The position numbers and the translations under genes were made by a program. Shown piece after piece: positions 1-9,203 of a stretch of 64,000 nucleotides of DNA (positions within the stretch are counted from its first letter, which is position 1; every line of letters starts with the position of its first letter). The notes beneath the pieces were generated by a model that was not told where the DNA came from, did no database searches, and saw nothing but the letters and a program-made list of their open reading frames with translations. This stretch comes from Cupriavidus taiwanensis LMG 19424 (GTDB lineage: Bacteria; Pseudomonadota; Gammaproteobacteria; Burkholderiales; Burkholderiaceae): NCBI RefSeq assembly GCF_000069785.1, contig NC_010528.1:3073501-3137500 (forward strand). Direction: 5' to 3'.

Positions 1-1989
1 CTGTCGCAGGGCGCCTCCACCATCACCATGCAGGTGGCGCGCAACTTCTTCCTGTCCAGCGAGAAGACCTACACCCGCAAGATCTACGAGATGCTGCTGG
101 CGTACAAGATCGAGGCCAACCTGAGCAAGGACCAGATCCTCGAGCTGTACATGAACCAGATCTACCTGGGCCAGCGCGCCTACGGCTTCGACAGCGCCGC
201 GCGCGTCTACTTCGGCAAGTCGGTGCGCGATGTGACACCGGCCGAAGCGGCGATGCTGGCCGGGTTGCCGAAGGCGCCGTCGGCCTACAACCCGGTGGTC
301 AATCCGCGCCGCGCCAAGGTGCGCCAGGAGTACATCCTGCAACGCATGCGCGACCTGCGCTACATCACCCCCGAGCAGTATGAGGAGGCCGTGCACGCGG
401 AGCTGAAGGTGCGCACCGAGGGCAACGAGTTCTCCACGCACGCCGAATACGTGGCCGAGATCGTGCGCCAGCTCATGTACGCGCAGTACCGCGAGGAAAC
501 CTACACGCGCGGCCTGACGGTCTACACCACGCTGACCAAGACCGACCAGGACGCCGCCTATGAAGCCGTGCGCGCCGGCATCATGAACTACGAGCGCAAG
601 CACGGCTACCGCGGTCCCGAAGCCTTTATCGACCTGCCTTCCGACCCCGGCGAGCGCGAGCAGGCCATCGACGATGCGCTGGTCGAGCATCCGGGCAGCG
701 GCGACCTGCGCTCGGCGGTGGTCACCAGCGTGTCGCCCAAGCAGGTCAAGGCGACGCTGCTGTCCGGCGAAGTGGCGACCATCGAAGGCGCGGCGCTGCG
801 CTTTATCGCGCCGTCGCTGTCGGCCAACGCGCAGCCCAAGATGAAGATGCGCCCCGGCGCGGTGATTCGCGTGACGCAGGACGAGAAGAACAACTGGTCG
901 GTGACGCAGCTGCCGGAAGTGGCCGCGGCGTTCGTGTCGATCAACCCGCAGGATGGCGAGATCCGCTCGATGGTGGGCGGCTTCGACTTCAACCGCAACA
1001 AGTTCAACCGCGTGACCCAGGCCTGGCGGCAGCCTGGGTCCAGCTTCAAGCCTTTCATCTACTCGGCTGCGCTGGAAAAGGGCTTCTCCCCGGCCACGGT
1101 GATCAATGACGCGCCGCTGACGATCGGCCCCGATACCGGCGGCCAGGTGTGGGAACCCAAGAACTACGACGGCCGCTTCGAGGGCCCGATGACCATGCGC
1201 CGCGCGCTGGCCAAGTCCAAGAACCTGGTTTCGGTGCGGATCCTGCGCGCGATCGGCACGCAGTACGCGCAGGACTACATCACCCGCTTCGGCTTCGAGG
1301 CAGACAAGCATCCGGCCTACCTGCCGATGGCGCTGGGCTCGGGCGCGGTGACGCCGCTGCAGATGGCCGGTGCCTATTCGGTATTTGCCAACGGCGGCTA
1401 CCGCGTCAACCCCTACCTGATCCAGAAGGTGGTCGATGCGCGCGGCAACGTGATCTCTGAAACCCGTCCGCAACGCGCCGGCACCGACGCCGTGCGGGTG
1501 CTCGACGCGCGCACGGCCTTTATCGCCGACACCATGCTGCGCGACGTGGTCCGCTACGGCACGGCCAACAGCGCCAAGCAGCGCCTGGGCCGCAATGACC
1601 TGGCCGGCAAGACCGGCACCACCAACGACGCGGTCGATGCCTGGTTCGCCGGCTACACCCCCAACCTGGTAGCGATCGCCTGGATGGGCTACGACCAGCC
1701 CAAGAGCCTGGGCGTGCGCGAAACCGGCGGCGGCCTGGCCCTGCCGATCTGGGTCAGCTACATGAGCAAGGCACTCAAGGGCGTGCCGGAGTCGCCGGAA
1801 CGGCCCGCGCCCGAGGGCGTGCTGATGGTGGGCGGCGACTGGACCTTCGAAGAAAACGCCGGCGGCGCCGGCGTGGCGTCGGTGGGCCTGGGCGATCCGT
1901 GGCCGGGCAAGCCGGAGGAATCGACAAACCCGCCGGCCGATACCGAGCAAGAGAAACGCAAGATCCTCGAGATGTTCGGCGGCGCCTAA
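1..1989 (+). CDS. mrcA: Penicillin-binding protein 1A, 5' end missing
   Basis: Bifunctional class A penicillin-binding protein: polymerises lipid II into glycan strands and cross-links the peptides in the periplasm. The gene is open at the window edge, so the N-terminal anchor and the start of the glycosyltransferase domain are missing; 662 residues remain. The visible part opens in the glycosyltransferase domain (QGASTITMQ, then the ILELYMNQIYLGQRAYG region). The transpeptidase domain follows, with the nucleophile motif SSFK near visible residue 347, SKN near 406 and KTGTT near 537. An inserted OB-like segment probably lies between the two domains. The proline/glutamate-rich tail ends at a TAA and is followed at once by a good terminator, so this is the last gene of its unit. 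Confidence 0.96.
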   Translation: MSQGASTITMQVARNFFLSSEKTYTRKIYEMLLAYKIEANLSKDQILELYMNQIYLGQRAYGFDSAARVYFGKSVRDVTPAEAAMLAGLPKAPSAYNPVVNPRRAKVRQEYILQRMRDLRYITPEQYEEAVHAELKVRTEGNEFSTHAEYVAEIVRQLMYAQYREETYTRGLTVYTTLTKTDQDAAYEAVRAGIMNYERKHGYRGPEAFIDLPSDPGEREQAIDDALVEHPGSGDLRSAVVTSVSPKQVKATLLSGEVATIEGAALRFIAPSLSANAQPKMKMRPGAVIRVTQDEKNNWSVTQLPEVAAAFVSINPQDGEIRSMVGGFDFNRNKFNRVTQAWRQPGSSFKPFIYSAALEKGFSPATVINDAPLTIGPDTGGQVWEPKNYDGRFEGPMTMRRALAKSKNLVSVRILRAIGTQYAQDYITRFGFEADKHPAYLPMALGSGAVTPLQMAGAYSVFANGGYRVNPYLIQKVVDARGNVISETRPQRAGTDAVRVLDARTAFIADTMLRDVVRYGTANSAKQRLGRNDLAGKTGTTNDAVDAWFAGYTPNLVAIAWMGYDQPKSLGVRETGGGLALPIWVSYMSKALKGVPESPERPAPEGVLMVGGDWTFEENAGGAGVASVGLGDPWPGKPEESTNPPADTEQEKRKILEMFGGA

Positions 1990-2007
1990 GGGCGCTCGCC
2001 AGACAGC

Positions 2008-2040
2008 AAAAAGCCGGCCGCGACGCCGGCTTTTCTTCTT
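2008..2040 (+). terminator. Intrinsic terminator after mrcA
   Basis: AAGCCGGC at 2011-2018 pairs with GCCGGCTT at 2025-2032 around a 6-base loop, and a T-rich run ends at 2040. It sits about 20 bases after the mrcA stop. The A-run on the left side could also let it work for cyaY, which converges from the right. Confidence 0.85.
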
Positions 2041-2070
2041 GTGCGCCAGGCGCGCCGCGGGACGCCGGGG

Positions 2071-2406
2071 TCAGTGAAAGCTGAGACTGGCGCCCGCCTG
2101 CTCGCTGACATAGCCCGACAGCGCCGCGTACAGTTCGCCGCCGTTGCGCGTATCGATCCAGCGCTCGCCGTCGCGGCGGAAGTGGAAGCCGCCGGCGCGC
2201 GCGGCCACCCAGAGTTCCTGCATCGGCGCCTGGCTGTTGATGATGATCTTGGAACCGTTCTCGAATTCCAGTTCCATCACGTTGCCGGTGCGGCTGATTT
2301 CAATGTCGGCGTCGGCCGCGTCGGCGGCCGCCTCGACAGCGGCTTCGATGCGGTCCAGCTCGCGCGTGGCCAGGGCCAGGAACTCGCTTTCGCTCAAGGG
2401 GGGCAT
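2071..2406 (-). CDS. cyaY: Frataxin-like iron-binding protein CyaY
   Basis: Bacterial frataxin, a small cytosolic iron-binding protein that modulates iron-sulfur cluster assembly by the Isc system. The 111-residue product has the family length. It starts with MPPLSESEF and has an acidic N-terminal helix rich in Glu and Asp (about residues 20-40, the expected iron-binding face). The conserved sheet follows, with GNVMELEFENGSK, NSQAPMQELWVAAR and GGFHF. The ATG at 2406 was chosen because the frataxin fold begins there; the same frame stays open upstream only as antisense to lysA. The gene is divergent from lptM-lysA, a common betaproteobacterial arrangement. Confidence 0.95.
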   Translation of the reverse strand: MPPLSESEFLALATRELDRIEAAVEAAADAADADIEISRTGNVMELEFENGSKIIINSQAPMQELWVAARAGGFHFRRDGERWIDTRNGGELYAALSGYVSEQAGASLSFH

Positions 2407-2551
2407 GCTAAACTCCGAGACCGCCGTTGCCGCCGCTGCCCGGACCGGGCGTACGTGGCGAGAACGGCTTTTTTTGTTAAGAATCCTCCGGATGGCCGGC
2501 CAGCGCGCCGGGCCATCCAACGCCTTGCCAACAAGCCAAAAGGACGACCCG

Positions 2552-2773
2552 ATGCTGCGTCGTGTTGCGATTGTATCGGCGTTTGCCGCCGCCCTTGCGA
2601 TGCCCCTGCTGGGCGGATGCGGTATCCGCGGGCCGCTGACCCTGCCCAAGGTGCCGCCCGAGCCGACCCCGCCGACCGTGCCGGATCCGGGCCTGGGCCG
2701 TGCCGATGCCGTGCCGCCTGCAGCGGCCACGCCGGCACCGGCATCGTCCCCCGCCGCCCCCACCACCCGATAA
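2552..2773 (+). CDS. lptM: Small outer-membrane lipoprotein LptM (YifL-like)
   Basis: A 73-residue lipoprotein with an 18-22 residue signal peptide ending in the lipobox LGGC, so Cys23 should be lipidated. The mature part starts CGIRGPLTLPK, the conserved core of the LptM/YifL family, which in E. coli helps mature the LptD lipopolysaccharide translocon. The rest is a proline/alanine-rich tail typical of a disordered linker. The start follows an AAAAGGA ribosome site. The stop lies two bases before the lysA ATG, so the genes are co-transcribed and probably translationally coupled. Upstream of lysA, as here, is the usual place for this gene. Function is by family resemblance. Confidence 0.85.
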   Translation: MLRRVAIVSAFAAALAMPLLGGCGIRGPLTLPKVPPEPTPPTVPDPGLGRADAVPPAAATPAPASSPAAPTTR

Positions 2774-2775
2774 CC

Positions 2776-4035
<1,260 letters not shown>

Positions 4036-4049
4036 GTCCCCCAGGCCCG

Positions 4050-4074
4050 GCCCGCCGCTGCCTACGCGGCGGGC
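4050..4074. terminator. Hairpin at the lysA/msrQ convergent end
   Basis: GCCCGCCGC at 4050-4058 pairs perfectly with GCGGCGGGC at 4066-4074 around a 7-base loop. It lies between converging lysA and msrQ and contains the msrQ stop. There is no T-run on either strand, so Rho-independent termination is weak; it may instead protect both 3' ends. Confidence 0.45.
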
Positions 4075-4745
4075 TGGCGCGTCCCCGCGGCTGGCTTGCG
4101 CAGCCGCCACCACAGCCGCATCCCCAGCAGCACGAACACCACCGCTGCGTAGATCGACACCTCGCCGAAGTCGTTCTTGCCCGCCTTGTGCCACCAGTAA
4201 TGCAGGATGGCCAGCACCGCGATGGCATAGACCAGCCGGTGCAGCGCCTGCCAGCGCTTGCCGCCGAGGCGGCGCACCATGCCGTTGGTCGAGGTCAGCG
4301 CCAGCGGCACCATCAGCATGAAGGCGGTAAAGCCAACCGTGATGAAGGGCCGCTTGTACACGTCCTTGATCATGTAGGCCACGTCAAAGCCGCGATCCAC
4401 GCCGATCCACAGCAGGAAGTGCTGCAAGCCGTAGAAGAACGCAAACAAACCCAGCATGCGCCGCATCCGGATCAGCCAGTTCCAGCCGGTGAGGCGGCGC
4501 AGCGGCGTGATCGCCAGCGTCAGGCACAGCATCACCAGCGTCCAGGTGCCGGTCGAACGCGTGACGAATTCGAGCGGGTTGGCGCCGTACTGTCCGGTCG
4601 CGCCCAGGTACAGCAGCCGCACGAACGGCAGCAGCGCCAGTACCCAGATCAGCACCTTGAGCGCGCGCACCCGCTGCGGCGCCAGCGTCGCCAGGCCTGC
4701 CGGCTTGCGCACGGCGGCCGCGGCGGCAGAGGAAGAGGTAGCCAT
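4062..4745 (-). CDS. msrQ: MsrQ, haem-binding membrane partner of MsrP
   Basis: Inner-membrane b-type haem protein that passes electrons from the respiratory chain or flavin reductase to the periplasmic methionine sulfoxide reductase MsrP. The product of 227 residues has about six hydrophobic helices and conserved histidines for haem (in GLQHFLL, LHRLVY and LHYWWH). I chose the ATG at 4745 because an AAGG ribosome site lies 7 bases before it. A second ATG at 4760 overlaps the msrP stop and would add five residues. Either way it follows msrP closely, so the two form one operon. Formerly called YedZ. Confidence 0.93.
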   Translation of the reverse strand: MATSSSAAAAAVRKPAGLATLAPQRVRALKVLIWVLALLPFVRLLYLGATGQYGANPLEFVTRSTGTWTLVMLCLTLAITPLRRLTGWNWLIRMRRMLGLFAFFYGLQHFLLWIGVDRGFDVAYMIKDVYKRPFITVGFTAFMLMVPLALTSTNGMVRRLGGKRWQALHRLVYAIAVLAILHYWWHKAGKNDFGEVSIYAAVVFVLLGMRLWWRLRKPAAGTRQPAA

Positions 4746-4759
4746 GCGCTCGCCTTGCA

Positions 4760-5761
<1,002 letters not shown>

Positions 5762-5893
5762 GGTTTTCCTCGGTTGCCTGGTCGTGCCCGCGCCGAAGTG
5801 CTGGCGCGCTTGCAGGATTGGACTCCGGGCTTGGTCGCGGAGTGCGGGCCAGTCCTGACAGTTTTTTTGTGATGCTGCCGAAACGACGCGGCA

Positions 5894-5920
5894 GCGGCAC
5901 CTTCGCGTACCAGGTGCCGC
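5894..5920. other. Hairpin after the anti-sigma gene
   Basis: GCGGCACCT at 5894-5902 pairs perfectly with AGGTGCCGC at 5912-5920 (9-base stem). It lies 18 bases beyond the anti-sigma factor stop, in the minus direction, and before msrP. There is no convincing T-run, so it may be a weak terminator or a 3'-end stabiliser. Confidence 0.4.
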
Positions 5921-5937
5921 AAGCGCGGCGCGGTGCG

Positions 5938-6801
5938 CTATCCGCCCTGGTATTGCTGGTACACCACCTGCGCCAGCGTCAGCAGCCGGGCGCGCTCCAG
6001 CGGCCCCGCCAGCGCAAAGCCCAGGTCGCGGTCGATCCAGTAGAACGCCATCATCGGGTCGCGGCCCGGTACTCGCCGCCGCGCGCCCTCTCCCGTCATG
6101 CGCTCGACGCGGAAGCCGGTATCGGGCGTGCCCTGCGCCATGCGCCGCAGTTGCAGCGACAGTCGCGTGCCGTCGTCGGCTTCATACATCAGGATCGCCG
6201 ACGGGCCGCCCTCGGCCACGCCCAGCCGGCCCCCGATCAGGTGGAAGCCTTGCGCGCGCAGGTCGGGCACCTGCAGGGCCGTGCCCAGGCGCCGGGACAG
6301 CCAGGCGACCAGGTGGGCCTCTTCGGTCGCGGCGACTTCCACCGGGTGGCGCATCTCCGGGGCGTAGACCGCATGCGTGGCCAGCGCCTCGCGCGCAAAG
6401 CGCTCGCCCGGCGCGAGCACCAGCCTGCTGCCGCCGAGGCGGCCGTGCGCCAGCCACCCCAGCGTACCGCCGACGGCCAGCAACGCGACCGACGCGCAAG
6501 TGGCCGCCAGGGCCATGGTCCAGCGCGGCCGGGGCCGGGTGCCGTCGCGCCGGCCGTCGCGGGCGCGGGTGCGCCCCTGGTCGCCGTGCAAACCCGGCGG
6601 CAAGGCCGCCAGCGGCACCGGTTCGTTGAGTACCGGGTCGAGCGAGCGATGCAGCGCCTCGGCCTGCCGGCGCCAGGCAGCCACCTGTGCCGCCGCGTCC
6701 GGGTGCTGCGCGAGGTAGGCCTCGACGGCGGCGCGGCGCGCGCCGGTCAGCTGGCCGTCGGCATAGGCGTGGAGATCGGCTTCGTGGATGCCCGCCATCA
6801 T
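5938..6801 (-). CDS. Membrane anti-sigma factor (RsiW/RskA-type)
   Basis: The 287-residue protein has a cytosolic N-terminal domain beginning [18 protein letters not shown], the typical opening of zinc-less anti-sigma domains (DLHAYVDG). One membrane segment lies at about residues 95-117, followed by a large periplasmic domain. That layout fits a transmembrane inhibitor of the ECF sigma factor encoded just upstream. The start overlaps the sigma gene stop as ATGA, which suggests coupled, stoichiometric synthesis. I see no HxxxCxxC zinc motif, so the signal is unlikely to be sensed through a zinc-thiol switch in the N-terminal domain. The inducing signal cannot be read from sequence. Confidence 0.87.
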   Translation of the reverse strand: MMAGIHEADLHAYADGQLTGARRAAVEAYLAQHPDAAAQVAAWRRQAEALHRSLDPVLNEPVPLAALPPGLHGDQGRTRARDGRRDGTRPRPRWTMALAATCASVALLAVGGTLGWLAHGRLGGSRLVLAPGERFAREALATHAVYAPEMRHPVEVAATEEAHLVAWLSRRLGTALQVPDLRAQGFHLIGGRLGVAEGGPSAILMYEADDGTRLSLQLRRMAQGTPDTGFRVERMTGEGARRRVPGRDPMMAFYWIDRDLGFALAGPLERARLLTLAQVVYQQYQGG

Positions 6802-7337
6802 TTCACCCGTTGCAGCGGATTGGCGGCGGTGGGAGTCCGGGTCGGGGCCGCGCCGTCGAGCAGCCGCCGCATCTGTTCGCGTGCCCGCGCCAGCCGCGAC
6901 ATCACCGTGCCCTGCGGGATGTCGAGCACGCGCGCGGCCTCGGCGTAGGTCATTTGTTCCAGGCTGACCAGCAGCAGCACCGCGCGCTGCGGCTCGGGCA
7001 GTTGCGCCAGCGCCTGCGACAGGTCGCGCCGAAGGCCCGGGTCTTCGGCGGGGCCGCTGACCTCGGGCAGGGTATCGGTGGCCACCACCAGGTCCTTGCG
7101 GCGCAAGGCGTTCAGGCGCAGGCGGTGCATCAGCGTCAGCAGCCACGGCAGCAGGCCGTCGGCACCGTCGCCCCACCAGGCGCCGGGGCGCAGGCGGAAG
7201 CGCCAGCGGTAGCGCAGCGCGCGCTCGAGCGTGTCCTGCACCAGGTCGTCGGCCAGGGCCGCGTCGCCGGTAAGGCCGCGCGCATGGCGCCGCAGCCGCG
7301 GCGCCAGCGCAACGAGCTGGCCGTCAAACCCTTCCAT
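6798..7337 (-). CDS. ECF-family RNA polymerase sigma factor
   Basis: A 179-residue sigma70-family factor with only regions 2 and 4. Region 2 shows DDLVQDTLERAL (about residues 30-41) and LLPWLLTLMHRLRLNALRR. Region 4 has LPEPQRAVLLLVSLEQMTYAEAA and the helix-turn-helix around VLDIPQGTVMSRLARAREQMR. It redirects RNA polymerase to a small regulon in response to an envelope signal. Its stop overlaps the anti-sigma start, and a lipoprotein gene 51 bases upstream on the same strand is probably in the same operon. I cannot assign a named ECF group. Confidence 0.93.
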   Translation of the reverse strand: MEGFDGQLVALAPRLRRHARGLTGDAALADDLVQDTLERALRYRWRFRLRPGAWWGDGADGLLPWLLTLMHRLRLNALRRKDLVVATDTLPEVSGPAEDPGLRRDLSQALAQLPEPQRAVLLLVSLEQMTYAEAARVLDIPQGTVMSRLARAREQMRRLLDGAAPTRTPTAANPLQRVK

Positions 7338-7388
7338 GCCGGGATGGCCGTCGTGACCGGGGTGGCTCAGGTAGTGGCTGCCGCCGCG

Positions 7389-7826
7389 TCAGGGCTTGGC
7401 CACGTGCCAGACGTTGTTGACGTTGTCGCCGGTGCGGTCGCCCGGCTTGGCGTCCTTGGCGAAGCGGTACAGCGGCTGGCCGCGGTAGGCCCACTGCTTG
7501 CTGCCGTCATCGCGTGTGATGATGGTGTACTGGCCCGAACCGCTGGTGCCCGGGGCCGCCATCAGCGGCGGCCAGTTGGTGGCGCAGGGGCCATTGCAGG
7601 CACTCTTGCCGCTGCCGGCGGTGTCGCGGTCAAAGGTGTACAGCGTCAGGCCCTGCGGATCGGTCAGCACGCCATCGGTCACCTTCACCGTGGGCGGCAG
7701 ATTGCCGGCGCTGCCGCCGCCCATGCCCATGCCGGCACAACCGGCGAGCAGGACGGCCGCGCAGCCGAGCGCGAGCGCGCCGGGACGAACCAGGGATGCA
7801 GCAGCGTTACGACGCAGACTTGCCAT
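7389..7826 (-). CDS. Lipoprotein with YxFxxD repeats (COG4315 family)
   Basis: A 145-residue secreted lipoprotein of unknown role. The ATG at 7826 is preferred over an in-frame ATG at 7841 because GGAG lies nine bases before it. The signal peptide ends in the lipobox LLAGC, with Cys30 lipidated. The mature part holds two copies of the family repeat: LYTFDRD followed by CNGPCATNWPPL, and LYRFAKD followed by NNVWHV. The paired cysteines in CNGPC may form a disulfide or hold a redox centre. It lies upstream of an ECF sigma/anti-sigma pair, a pairing often seen for this family, and could be a target or a sensor. The biochemical function is not known to me. Confidence 0.88.
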   Translation of the reverse strand: MASLRRNAAASLVRPGALALGCAAVLLAGCAGMGMGGGSAGNLPPTVKVTDGVLTDPQGLTLYTFDRDTAGSGKSACNGPCATNWPPLMAAPGTSGSGQYTIITRDDGSKQWAYRGQPLYRFAKDAKPGDRTGDNVNNVWHVAKP

Positions 7827-7872
7827 GATCTTGTTCTCCATGCAATTCGGCGCCGCCAGCCGGCACCGTCCC

Positions 7873-7906
7873 TCCAGTAAACACCGGATGTGATCTCTTT
7901 ATTCCC
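7873..7906 (-). promoter_or_regulatory. Candidate ECF-type promoter before the lipoprotein gene
   Basis: On the minus strand GGGAATAAA (complement of 7898-7906) is followed after 15 bases by TGTTTACTGG (complement of 7873-7882). A GGAAT-type -35 with a short -10 is the usual shape of ECF promoters and differs from the TTGACA/TATAAT promoters elsewhere in the window. If real, the sigma factor would autoregulate the whole cluster. This is a visual match only. Confidence 0.35.
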
Positions 7907-7934
7907 GCAGCGGCCAAAAAAATTGAAAAAAAGT

Positions 7935-7967
7935 CAAAAAAAAAAACCTGCCCGAAGGCAGGTCTTT
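7935..7967 (-). terminator. Strong intrinsic terminator after ccsA
   Basis: Read on the minus strand, ACCTGCC (complement of 7957-7963) pairs with GGCAGGT (complement of 7946-7952) around a 4-base loop, followed by about ten T residues. It lies 21 bases past the ccsA stop and insulates the ECF cluster from the cytochrome c genes. Confidence 0.93.
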
Positions 7968-7987
7968 TGCATGGCAGCATGCGCGCG

Positions 7988-9187
7988 TCAGAGTTCACCG
8001 TAGCTGTGCAGCCCCGACAGGAACATGTTCACGCCCAGGAACGCAAAGGTCGTCACCAGCAGGCCGACCAGCGCCCACCAGGCCGCCACCGTGCCGCGCA
8101 GCCCCTTCATCAGCCGCATATGCAGCCAGGCCGCGTAGTTCAGCCAGACGATCAGCGCCCAGGTTTCCTTGGGATCCCAGCTCCAGTAGCCGCCCCAGGC
8201 CTCGGCCGCCCACAGTGCACCCAGGATGGTGGCGATGGTGAAGAAGGCAAAGCCGACCGCGATGGCCTTGTACATCACGTCGTCGAGCAGTTCCAGCGAC
8301 GGCAGGCGCTCGGCCAGGATGCCGCGCTGCTTGAGCAGGTAGGCCACCGCGACCATCGCCGCCAGCGCAAAGGTGCCGTAGCCGATAAAGTTGGCGGGCA
8401 CATGGATCTTCATCCACCAGCTTTGCAGCGCCGGCACCAGCGGCTGGATCTCCTGGGCGTTGCGGCTGACCGTGTACCACAGCAGGAAGCCGACCGCGGC
8501 CGACACCACCAGCATCACGAACGGCCCCAGCGCGCGCGTGGCGTAACGGCCTTCGTAGTACAGGTAGAACAGCGAGGTGATCAGCGTGAACAGCACGAAG
8601 ACTTCGTACAGGTTCGAGATCGGGATGTGGCCGATGTCGGTGCCAAGCAGGTAGGACTCGTACCAGCGCACCAGCATGCCGGTGAAGCCCAGCACCACCG
8701 CGCCCCAGCACAGCTTGCTGCCCAGGCTGTAGCCCGTGCCCGAGCGCGTCGCCAGCCCGACCCAGTAGAACAGCGTGGACAGGAACACCAGCGCGCTCAT
8801 CCACAGGATGGCCGACTGGCTCGACAGGAAGTACTTGAGGAAGAAGGCCTGGTCGGCGCGCGCGAGCTGGCCCTGGTAGAGCTGGATGGCAAACAGGGAC
8901 AGCACCGCCAGCGCCACCATCAGCAGCCGCACCGGCTTCCAGTGCCAGCCGAGCAGCGCGAAGGTCGGCACGGCGCCGATCAGCACCGCCTTGTCGTAGC
9001 CGTCCATCCACTGCCCGTATTGCGACAGCGCCACGCCGGCGCCCACGGCCAGCGCCAGCGCGAACAGCCAGTCCACCCAGTTCAGGCGGCGCAAGAAGGA
9101 AGGTTCGAGGTAGGCCTCGTCGGCGCCAGTGTCGCCGCGCGTGGCGCCGCGCATGGCGGGTCCGGCCTGGTTCACATTAGAAGACAT
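7988..9187 (-). CDS. ccsA: System II cytochrome c synthase subunit CcsA (ResC/CcsB)
   Basis: With ResB it forms the membrane synthase that moves haem to the outer face and attaches it to CXXCH motifs of apocytochromes c. The 399-residue product is rich in membrane helices and carries the tryptophan-rich haem-handling motif GGYWSWDPKETWAL. Flanking histidines (for example KIHVPANF and AAWLHMRL) probably serve as haem ligands. It lies 16 bases after resB and is followed by a strong terminator. Having this pair instead of ccmABCDEFGH is typical of betaproteobacteria. Naming varies (ccsA, ccsB, resC); the family is clear. Confidence 0.95.
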   Translation of the reverse strand: MSSNVNQAGPAMRGATRGDTGADEAYLEPSFLRRLNWVDWLFALALAVGAGVALSQYGQWMDGYDKAVLIGAVPTFALLGWHWKPVRLLMVALAVLSLFAIQLYQGQLARADQAFFLKYFLSSQSAILWMSALVFLSTLFYWVGLATRSGTGYSLGSKLCWGAVVLGFTGMLVRWYESYLLGTDIGHIPISNLYEVFVLFTLITSLFYLYYEGRYATRALGPFVMLVVSAAVGFLLWYTVSRNAQEIQPLVPALQSWWMKIHVPANFIGYGTFALAAMVAVAYLLKQRGILAERLPSLELLDDVMYKAIAVGFAFFTIATILGALWAAEAWGGYWSWDPKETWALIVWLNYAAWLHMRLMKGLRGTVAAWWALVGLLVTTFAFLGVNMFLSGLHSYGEL

Positions 9188-9203
9188 AGCGTACCTGCTC
9201 GAT

